Below, piece by piece: positions 44,252 to 55,600 of a DNA stretch of 64,000 nucleotides. Made by a program: the position numbers and the translations under genes. Each line of letters opens with the position of its first letter. The first letter of the stretch is position 1. Origin of the DNA: Parasponia andersonii (lineage: Eukaryota; Streptophyta; Magnoliopsida; Rosales; Cannabaceae); NCBI GenBank assembly GCA_002914805.1, contig JXTB01000108.1, positions 422,835-486,834 on the forward strand, given 5' to 3'. The notes under the pieces were generated by a model. The model saw nothing but the letters and a program-made list of their open reading frames with translations. It was not told the DNA's origin and ran no database searches.

Positions 44252-47200
44252 TTACTCTGTATCACTCTCAGAATCCAGGAAGCTAAACTCCTTCTGTCCA
44301 CCTAGCTTGATAAGCACAGTTCCCCTGTTCTCTTCGCTCCATCCGACACCCTCCTTTTCCAGAAGTTTTATGACCTGCATGGAGGGAAAAGGCAAGATTA
44401 ATTGATCCCTTTGCTGATGGAGTTAGGTTAGAGCTAACATGGGGTGGTTACAGATGTATGGTTCAGTCATCTCTAAAGGTTACGTACTTTGTTGGTATTG
44501 TTGATACTAGACCAGCTTTCAGCCGTCATATTCAATATTCTCAGAAAACAAGAAATAAGAAGGGGAGACAACAAAAAGAAAAAGAAACTATTTTCCTTCA
44601 CAGATATTAGGCTAAAATGAAGATTGTAAAGAAAGCTTCCCATTCATCCAGAACCGTAGAACTCTGTTTTATATACATGTGCTGATAAATAAGACAGCTA
44701 AGCAACAGCTAATCCAGAACTAACTAAGCTAACTAACTAACTAACTGATATTTACAAATCTAATACTCCCCCTCAAGATGGACTATAAATGTTATGAACA
44801 GCCATCTTGGATAACAGTGGATATAAAAGTGAAGGAAGAGCTTTAGTAAAAATGTCAGCGAGCTGGTGGTGAGAACGAATGGGAAGGAGCTTAATAAATC
44901 CTCGACTGACTATCACGAAAAAAATTGCAATCAAGCTCAATATGTTTAGTCCGTTCATGAAAAGTCGGATTGTTGGCAATATAAATGGCAGCCTGATTGT
45001 CACAGAAGAGAAGAGCAGGGCCTGAAGATGAAATCTAGAAATCACGAAGAAGATTTTGAAGCCAAACAATCTCGCTAGTGGTGACAGCCAAGGCACGATA
45101 CTCTGCCTCAGCAGAGGAACGAGAAACAGTGGATTATTTCTTGGCCTTCCAAGAAACCAAGGAATCACCAAGAAAAATACAGAAACCAGTAACAGATTTC
45201 TAAGTATCAACACATGAGCCCTAGTCAGCATCGGAGAATGCTTTGAGCTGAAGAGATGAGGCAGCAGAGAAAAGCAACCCCTGACCAGGATAATGCTTAA
45301 GATAACGAAGAAGATGATGAGCAGCTTCAAGGTGGGACAGACGAGGATGAGCTAAGAACTGGCAAAGCTTATGACCAACAAAAGTTATGTTGGAATGAGA
45401 AAGAGTCAAGTACAAGAGACGACCAATGAGATGTCGATATAGAGAAGCATCAAGTAAATCACCTTGAAAAGCACTAAGTTTAAGCTTAGGATCCATGGGA
45501 ATTGAAACGGCCAGAAAAGCAAGATAACCAGTATCTTCAAGCAACTGGAACGTATAATGACGTTGAGAAAGGAAAATACCTTTAACAGAGGAAGCGATTT
45601 CAAGGCCCAGAAAATAGTTCAACTTACCCAAATCCTTAAGCTTGAACTGACTATGAAGAAAGGCCTTTAAAGAGTTGATAACCTGAGAATTAGGACCAGT
45701 GATAACAATATCATCAATATAGACAAAAAGAGCAACAAAAGAGGAGCCTTACCCCTCAATGAAGAGAGAATAATCAGATTTGGATTGAATAAACCCAAAA
45801 GAGATGAGAGCACGAGAACACTAGGAGTTCCATTGCCGAGAAGCCTGTTTAAGTCCATAAAGAGACTTAAGGAGATGACAAACTAAAGGGGAACCAGTGG
45901 AAGAAAACTCTCCATGTCGAGCAGAACCAAGAGAAATATCCATATACACTTCCTCAAACAAATCGCCATTCAAGAAAGCATTATTGAAATCTAGCTCAAT
46001 AAGATGCCAACGTTGACTAGCAGCTAAAGCCAAAAGAACCTTGACAATAACGAAACCTTCTTGTTGAGTGTACCCTCTAGCTACCAGACGAGCCTTGTGT
46101 CGATCAACAGACCCATCTGCCCGATATTTAATCCTATAAATCTACTTACAACCAACGGACTGTTTGCCTTGGTATAAAGGAACAATGGATCAAGTGTGAT
46201 TAGCAACCATAGCATCCAATTCTGCTTGCATAGCCTCTCTCCATAGAGGAAATCGGACTGCTTCATGATAAAACCGACGCTCAAATTGAGTAGATACATT
46301 AAGGACCAAAGTTTGAAAAGATGGAGAGAGAGAATCATCCGACAAGCAACGAGTTAAAGGATACATAGTAGAACAGGCAGGCAAAGAAGAGTGATGGAGA
46401 AGATTACAGTAATAGTCTCAAAGATACGAAAGAGGGTGACTAACCCTGGAGGACCCGCGAAGAGAGGAAGCTAGACAGGTTGTAACATCAGAACAAGAAG
46501 AAGTAGCAGTAACATCAGCTGGACACTCACAACGAGCGACTGAAGGAGTAACAGAGGGAGAAACATCAGGACTAGAGTCTTGAGAAATCACAATATGAAG
46601 ATGAAAACAATCCTCATGAAAGACTGCATCCCTAGAGACAAACCTATTTGGTTTGAATGTCATAAAGTGTATAGCCCTTCATCCCGGGTGGATAACCAAG
46701 GAAAACATATATTCTTGCACGAGGCTGAAACTTTGTTTGATGAGAGGGAAGAGTAGAGGCAAAAACTAAGCAACCAAACACTCAATAGAAATCATAAGTC
46801 ACAGGACAACCATATAACAGTTCATAAGGTGTCCTATTAATGAGAAAAGTAGCCATAAGCACACACACAGACCAAAACTTCAATGGAACCCGAGAATGAA
46901 AATAAAGAGCACGTGCTACATTGAGTAAGTGCTGATGTTTTCTTTCTACCACAGAATTTTGTTCTAGTCTATCCAAACATGAAAATTGATGAAGAACACC
47001 CTTATCATTAAAGAAATCAACAAAAAGCAATGCTCTTATCAGACCGAAAAACTGACTTTGGCATGAAACTGAGTATCAATCATATTGAAGAACTTGGGAA
47101 TAACAATAACTACATCAGATTATGTTGAAGCAGAAAAATCCAAGTAAAACAACTGTAGTCATCAACAAAAGTAAGCAAATACCGATGGCCCGAAAATGAA

Positions 47201-50200
47201 GTAAGATGATATGGTCCCCAAATATCACAATGGATCAAATCAAACGGAGCAGAAGCCATATTATTTCGAGAATCAAAAGATATCTGCGTTGTTTAGCCAA
47301 AGGACAAATGTAACAAGGACCATCCCTTCGAGCTTTAGGTACATCATACTGCAATTTATCTCTCAAGGTATCCAAGCACTTAAAAGACAGATGACTAAGC
47401 CTACTATGCCAAATGGTAGCTGAAACTTTATTAATACGAGCTAATTGTGAAATTGTACAGACAATCTCCTTGGAAGTAATACAAGTTGTATCAAGAACAT
47501 ATAATCCATCCAACTTGTCACCCTTACCAATCGTGGTCTTGCTGCACAGACTCTAAACGATGAAAGAGTCAGGAGAAAACTAACAATGAGTTGTGAGTCC
47601 ACAGTGAGAGCATTAACAAAGAGGAGGTTAAATTGAAACTCAAGAACATATACAACATCTTTGAGTAGCAGAGTAAGACTGAGTCTAATATCACCACACA
47701 AACTCACATGAATACGAGTATGCTTGGGCAAAGCGACAGTGGAATTTGATATTGGCTTTAATGAGACAAATGCATTAGCATTGGAGCAAATATGTCGAGC
47801 AGCTCTGAAATCAACTATCCAAAAATGGGTGGAGAGAAAGGCATCACTTAGAGAAATTAAAAAACATGTACCTGTGGTGTATGAAGCGTTGGGTGCATCA
47901 TCACTTATTTTAACTGAAGCAGCAAGGTGAGAAGACAACATATTCATCAGTTGTTGATATTGATTAGTATCCAAGTTCTGCAAGAAGCTTTCAACAACAA
48001 GTTTATCAATTGGAGCAGCAGAGTTAGTGCCACATTGAGTAGAAACCTAATTGACACTTGCAACATTTTGCTAAGAGGAAAAATTATCCCTCTGCCGTGG
48101 CTGATAACCAGGAGGATATCCATGCAATTTATAGCACCTGTCAATAGTATGTCCATGGTATTGTGCAAAAGGGTCTTTCCTTCTTTTGCCCCTTGAACCC
48201 ACCAGATTGATTTTTTCCTCTATTTCCTCCAAAATTAAATTGACCCGAGTTAGGAGATGAACTCTTGGGAACATTAGCCTTGGCAGCAAAGGCCATATAA
48301 TTTGCTGAATCAGAGATAGTAATCCCAACTTCCCGCTAATGTTCATCTTGGGAAATTAAGGCGAACACTTTGTTTATGGGAGGCGTAGGGTCCAAAGCCA
48401 AGACTTGACCTCGGATGTGAGCAAAAGAATCATGTAACCCCATAAGAAATGACATGATAAATTCCATTTGGTAGTAATCATTTAAGGCCTTAACACCACC
48501 ACATGTACACTTGCCACAATTACATACTGGCCTATAGTTGTTCAATTCGTCCCATATAAGTTTTGTAAAATAGACACTAACTAATTGCTGTGATTGAGAA
48601 AGATTCATCAATTCACAGCGCAATAGGAAAATTTGGGGACCATTGCTTTGTTGAAATCGTTCCTTCAAATCAAGCCAAACTTCTCGAGCAAATTCAGCAT
48701 ATATGATACTAGCAGAGATATCTTTAGAAACCGAATTCAAAATCCAAGAAATCACAATGTTATCATTCCTAACCCAAACAGGAAGAAGAAAAAGATCAGC
48801 ATCTGAGGGTTTGGAAATTGAACCATCAATGAACCCTAGCTTGTTTTTGACTAAAAGAGCAATTTGCATCGCATGGCTCCAGAAGGCACAGTTATCGTCA
48901 GTTAGAGGCTGCGAGACCAGAACCAAGCCAAGGCTATCAGAGTGATGCAAGAAGAAAGAACTTGAAGATTCGTCAATGGTAGACCGAACCACATTCTACA
49001 AAGAATCGGCCAACACATTCGAATCGCTAGAAGCCGTGAGCGAGGAACCAAGAAATGGACGAATTCAACCAAGTAAAAGACAATCGCCGAATTGAGCTTC
49101 AACAATTGCTCAGTTAGAATTTTAGCAATGGAGATTCGAGAAGGATGAAGAAGCAGTGGGTATTTGCTTTGATACCATATTAAGCTAAAATGAAGATTGT
49201 AAAGATAGCTTCTCATTGATCTAGACCCGTACAGCTCTGTTTTATATACATGAACTGATAAATAGGACACCCAAGCAACAACTAATCCAGAACAAACTAA
49301 GCTAACTAATTAACTAACTAATATTACAAATCTAATAACAGATAAACAGGAATATTGGAAAATTGAATCCAATAATTATCTTGCCTATCTATATACATCT
49401 CCAACTAGTATGCACATACATTATATGATCAATCAAATGGAGATAACTTATGAAGGACCTTCTCTCTTTGTTTAACTTCTCAAACAGCACATGGCATTTT
49501 TTCAACCCATTCAAGTTTACATTATCAAAGGTCATACCTTATGAGTCATGACTATTGAGTTGATTGATTTTCGTTTCTTGAATTTTTTAGTTGAAGAACT
49601 TGTTAAAAAAAATATTGCATGAGTTACTTGTTAGCACCAAGAGGCAAGAACTTGTATCAACTCCAAAAACTAAACCCCCATTAATGCACTCCATCAAAAA
49701 ATAATCATTCATTGAACTCTATTTGTTAGTCATACGACAAAAATATTTGGAAAATGGATGGCCAAAACCCATACCGATTGTTTTAGCATCGACCTGCCCA
49801 CACCATGTGTTCCACATCCTGTGATAACCCTGAGGATCTGAACCGCTGGATCATAGAAACAACCATATTGTAAGCAGGACAACACAATATTGCAAAAAAG
49901 AGAAAAAAATAGTGAATTTTTTTCTGCCATAGCTAGCGACATAATAAAGGCTATCAACTTAAAGGAAAGAAGAGGAGCAAGTGAACACCAAAAAATAGGT
50001 TCAGCAGAATCTTACTTTGTACATACGAAACAAATAAGAGATGCATTTTCAAGACCCTCATCGCCTGTTTGACATGTTGGCCATGCAAATCGATAGTTAT
50101 CACGTTTTGTATACTCTTGTTTCTGCAAATTATTGGCAATTGCTTAGTTCATCTACAAGAAAGATGGAATTGAAAAAATAAATAAATAAACAAAAAAGAT

Positions 50201-51229
50201 GAGGAAGCTTTCCATTTTACTCTTTCAACAATGAACTGACCTAGCTTTAAATATATCCTTGCTGGCCCTTTCATCAGCCTCTTGTGCCAATTTAGTTTGT
50301 ACCTGCCCCTAGCCAAGTGGAAGATCAGGTATCAGGCTTGCTTAATTGTAGATGTCCCTATTATCCTATGCACAATCACTCAATCAGACTGAATCTACAA
50401 TATTCTTTCTCAATATATAAACACCTGCTCAGAAAGGAATGCAGCATATTCCTTTGATCCCTTTGAGTATGCAGTTGCTGCCTGCAAAAGAAATGGATTA
50501 ATGAGCTCAATTACCTTCCCTCAACCCCTCTTTTGTAAAATAAGCTCCTCTATTTTCTTATTCTTCTTTTAAAATTATAATTAAATTTTTGTTGTTGACA
50601 TGGTGTCGAAACACCCAAAACACCCCAGTTGAGTTTACTCAATCGGACCTGGTCAAGCTCCATTGGATTGGTCTTAACTCAATGGAAATTTTCGCCAAAT
50701 CGCGATTTCTAAGCCAGAGAATTGCGATTTTAGTCTTAAAATCTTCATTTAGGTGCTTGATTTCAATTAAACCTCATAAATCTGGAAAAAAAAAAAAAAT
50801 CAACTTCTACACAACATTTTAACTAGCACAAACATCAAATCTACATTTATTAAAAACAAAATTGAAATGATTTTAGAGTTCTTAGAAGAATTGCATTCTT
50901 GGAAATGCAAAAGTTTGATTAAAAAGAAGGTTATCGAACTAAAAAAAGGAAAAAAAAAAAAAAGAAAATAGAAAAAAAATTTATAAACTAAAAGCATCAA
51001 GAATAAATGTGCAAACCTTAACATCTCCATCAGCTTTCATCACCCTCTTGATCCTTGCAAGAGGCAGTTGATGTTNNNNNNNNNNNNNNNCCTAACTGTG
51101 TTGCACACTATGCATGTTATAGGAATTTAGATATTATGTATAGGATTCTTGTTTATATATGTTTATTATATATGTCTTATTAATATTATAGAGAACAACC
51201 TGACGTGCTCAACTAGAACAAAATTGATG

Positions 51230-51260
<31 letters not shown>

Positions 51261-51598
51261 GTATAGAGCACCAATCTAGTAGGTATTTTTTTTTTTAATC
51301 TATACATAGGTATCAATTTGGCCAATGAAAATTTAGCATGCACATTTTTTTATTGTAAAAAGTAAGAGAGAGAAAGAGCATTAATGATGCACGTCTTTTC
51401 ATGCATTTTATTATAGCTATTGGATCACCATTAGGTAGTGATCCAACGGCTAAAAAAAAATAGAGAGAAAGAGCATTAATGATGCACGTCTTTTCATGCA
51501 TTTTATTATAGCTATTGGATCACCATTAGGTAGTGATCCAATGGCTAAAAAAAAATACCTACTCATAGGTAAAAAAAAAATACCTATTGGATTGGCAA

Positions 51599-51632
<34 letters not shown>

Positions 51633-51803
51633 ATTGGAAGTAGTCCCTTTAACGAGACCAAACTCGATCATAATTTAGCTAATACAAGTAAGTTCATCCA
51701 ATACTATATTGGATAAATGTGACCTATGCTAGCTAAAACATAGTCGGGACCGGTCTCTTTGAAGGGACTATATTCATGACCTATATATATGTATGTATAT
51801 ATG

Positions 51804-51834
<31 letters not shown>

Positions 51835-52650
51835 AGCACAAAAGATATAATAGACACATATGTGCATGTCATGTGTATCTATCTATCTACATATATCGGA
51901 ATTCAGTAGAAAATTAGACCTGGAATATTTTGCATATCGAGCAATTGTTGATTCCAGAATATCTCCATATTTTGCTTCTGAACTTTCTTAATATGGGACC
52001 TCCTAGCCTCTTTTGCATCCTATAAAATGAAATTATTTCAAGAGAGAAGGGAAAAAAAGAATAAAAAATACATGATGAGTACATAGTGTAAGAAGTTGGT
52101 CATGGTTGAGAACACATAAATGGAGATTGGTAAGAACAAATCAACATTCATTTCAAAAAGTAAAGGTCAATATTAATGAGTTTAAGAAGCTTCACTTGTT
52201 TGGCACTCATCATGCTTTGCTGGTAATACTCAGGCAATATGAATGAATCACCCAGTGGCATCATCATGTTAGGCAATTGTGGATCAGAACTGGAAGATGA
52301 TGGTATAAAATTCATGGATTGATTCATATCCATGGCTACTAATCTCTTTGACTAAATATATATCTTTTTTTTTTTTGGGGGGGAGGGGGGGGGGGGGGGG
52401 CCAGGTGGGGGGTTAATAGGACTAAAGTTGATTATTTTTAGAAAAGGACCTTGTTTTTGGGTTCCGGGACGGAGTACAAGGTCAAACACTAGAAAGGCCG
52501 CTAGGGGAAACATTCCAAAACGTCGATTTAAAGTATTTGGTGAAAAGGTTTATTTATGGGGACTGTGCAGGAGCTCGGAGGATTTATTTACGCATAAATC
52601 CAATATAGCATTACAACATGAAATATCTACTACCACCGTCCACTAGAAAA

Positions 52651-52681
<31 letters not shown>

Positions 52682-55600
52682 NAAAAAAAAAAAAAAAAAA
52701 AAAAAAAACTCATTTAAAGCTACATAACTTAAAGACCAGCAAAAGAATGTGCTCGTCACTAAATTGAAAGTCATCAAACGAATAAAATTGCAAAAAAAAA
52801 AAAACATCTTACTTTCTCATAGCAAGACCTCACTGAATCCCATTGTTGATTTGCAGTTTTCCGAAATGCGTGATATTCATCTCCTTTAACTACACGTGCA
52901 AGCAAAATCAATCATAAGAACTAAGAACATAACCAAGCATTAAGAGTGAAAAGTGGATGCAACTGAGAAGGAAACATTTAAAATAACTAGAAAGCAAGTA
53001 GAAAAAGCTTTTCATAAGGAAGACATCTAACCTCCCTAAAAATAAAACTTATGAGTTGACCACAACGAAGAAGAAGAAGAAGAAGTAAGAAAACAAAAAA
53101 GCCAAAAAAAAAAAACAACCAAAAACAAAAAAGCCTTTAAAGATATATACCCCAAGTCCTATCTTCCTGTGTCTTAAGCTCATAAGAAGACTTCGACATA
53201 AAATGTTCCATACAACTCTATCAGCTGCATGCCCAAATCTTTACCAGAGTCAACTACCACAGAAAAACTAATAGTAGCAAATACACAACTGTTGCATAGG
53301 CCCAGATTGTGGATGGACACCGCAAATGTTTCTTTTCCCTGTCTCTTTTTCATTTCTCAGGTCCAAAATCAGGGTAGAAAGTGTTGGTAGTAGCCCTCTG
53401 CTTTCAATAATACCTGTACCCTTTTTCACTGGCTCAAGCATATCACCAGTACTTGCAGCCAAGAGTTAATGACCCTAAAGAAGACAGCAGTTGATCGCTA
53501 GTCTGTTGTACTAATCCCTATAGAATTCACCGCAATGGTGAAAGAAATAGAAAAGTAAAAAAGAAAAGTTGCAGAATGTACATGTAGAAATTCAAGAATT
53601 TGGATAGCCAGCTTAAAAAATTCCAGCATTTTCATAAATTATGAAATACTAAATTAAAAAGTAAATTGTCAACTGCAACAGAAACAGAAAGCATAGTTTG
53701 TGTTATTCTAATTACAATAGAAGAGGGATCAAGAATAATGGTTAGAAAAAAAATTAAAAAATTAATGCTGAATACCATGAATATCCTGATATGCTTCTGA
53801 ATTGCCAGACAGACAAACATCAAATTGGGGTCCCAATAATTGTAATTTCTTCACAACATTCCTCCAATTCATGGTTCCTGGTTGATGGGTAGGGCTCTTA
53901 GAGATATTAAACAAAGAATCCAACACCTTTTGAGAGGGATCTGATTCAGTACTCCTTGTGTTTGCAGGAGAATGACCTTCAGAACTAGCAAGAACCTCCT
54001 TATGGTTCCTCCTAAAGTGAAGAAAACAAATAAGGTTGTTGGATATTGTTCTCAATTCCAAGGTCCACAGTTTGAGGAGACTAAGACTGAATATTAGAAC
54101 TGTATTAAAGGAGATCAAAACGGATTTCTTATTTACTATGCTTTTTTCATAATATGCATAGTTTCAATTTAAAAAGGAAAAAAAATGGATATTCTAGTAA
54201 ATGAAATACATTTATCCTATATTTCATGATGTAGAGAAGCTTCTAATACCTACGAGGCTATGATCTGAAACACAAATCAACTTGGGTAACACTGTAACAT
54301 AAAAGGAGAAGAATACATGCAACAAATATAGAAGTTACTACTTACCTGCAACCACAACTCAGAGACCATATATTATCATGTAGTTCACATTCAGATGAAT
54401 GAGAAGAGCAATCAGAGACCCTATCTGTCAGCTGTTACAAAATCCTCAAGATCACTAGAAGTCGAACAGAGTACATAAACAAATGTTTTCAGAAAAGAAA
54501 AATACTTGAAAGGCAAAAATATTTGATACAAGATAATCTAGCCATATCGAGCAATATGTACATCAATAACACCACTTAGTCCTCCACAAGCTCAGAGGCT
54601 AGTTAATCTAGGGAGAGGACAAACTATAACCACAGAAGTAACAAAATCCACAACATGGTGATTCTCACCCGTAAATGTAGAAATTTTTCTGTGCATAATT
54701 GTTTATTGGAGAATAACTAAAAGAAAAACAAGAGGGAGTGACTAAAGAAGGGTTACCAATTAATTCTGGCCAAAATCGCGTAATGTAATAAGAAATGACA
54801 TCACTTACAGCATCACAATGTTCAATAGGATATTTGGTATCATCTTTGTAGCTCAAAGTATAACTAGGATCATTCACAGACTGGTCAGAGGAAGATGATA
54901 AATCCAGCAATACATCCAAGGCCTGGCAAAGCATATAGACAATCAATTAGACAATAGCAGCACAAAACTGTTATTTAGTATATTTGACTCTTCAAATGCA
55001 AAAGGTTAAGAAGAAAAAGCTCCGATGACAATGACATGATGTCATTTTCCCATTGAAAAGGATAAAGAGAATCAAATTCATAATCCAAGTACAAGTTGAA
55101 CAAGAATTGTCAATTATATGACTATTATATATTAAAGGCCACCGTCAACAGTGGAAATTACTCAAGAATCAAGAGAAAAACACCATCACACGAAGTAAAA
55201 ATTTGAAAAAACACAATTTTTGCAGCTCATAAATATTTTCCTTTTGGTGCTAATCTCAATGCACCAGCACCAACTAAACATATGATTTGTTAGAAATATG
55301 CAGAGATGAATAACGCATCCAATGCCTTGCTGTACGAAAAAGAGAAAATCTTCTGCAAATTATTTGATGAAGATGTCAAATAGTCAATGTATATATGCAC
55401 AGAAATTAGTTACTAATATTAACTGATTAAGGTATCACAAAACGGTCATGCCATACCCACAATTGAGCAATATCAACATTTCGAAACTTGAAACTTTAAG
55501 AAGACACAATCAAACAATAAGAGAGTGATAAAGAGTAACAGGTAATTAGAAGAAACTAATTCTAAATTTTTTACATTAGAGAGAGAGAGAGAGAGAGAGA

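Larger units (their letters stand above)
44605..49337 (-). mobile_element. Ty1/Copia element C in intron 10 of the Smr gene
   Basis: 4.7-kb complete element in the same orientation as the host gene, bounded by short LTRs (44605-44765 and 49178-49337) with matching ends TATTAG...CTAATA or AATA, and a perfect target duplication ACAGA (44600-44604, 49338-49342). The PBS (TGGTATCAAAGC on the minus strand, 49177-49166) fits initiator Met tRNA with one mismatch, and a polypurine tract (44777-44766) precedes the 3' LTR. By eye the LTRs differ at roughly one base in ten, so the insertion is old. Confidence 0.95.
51017..52333 (-). pseudogene. NF-YC-like gene fragment nested in intron 6 of the Smr gene
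   Basis: Three consecutive exon-like pieces of a CCAAT-box transcription factor subunit C gene: 52333-52196 (46 codons, start ATG in GCCATGG), 52019-51920 ([14 protein letters not shown], then [10 protein letters not shown]) and an exon ending at 51017 whose start is hidden by 15 N (51076-51090). The last piece reads [19 protein letters not shown], the signature of the NF-YC histone fold, then a GTTTGC donor. Junctions have GT and AG ends and phases 0 and 1 agree. The rest of the histone fold was looked for down to 50500 and not found, so only the N-terminal half is present. Introns are retained, so it arose by DNA duplication, not by retroposition. Confidence 0.75.

Noticed and set aside
54665..54946. 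Reading exon 3 of the Smr gene on to a later donor near 54757
   Set aside because: The GTAAGT donor at 54808 is stronger and keeps phase 0 with the next exon; the longer form is not excluded as an alternative.
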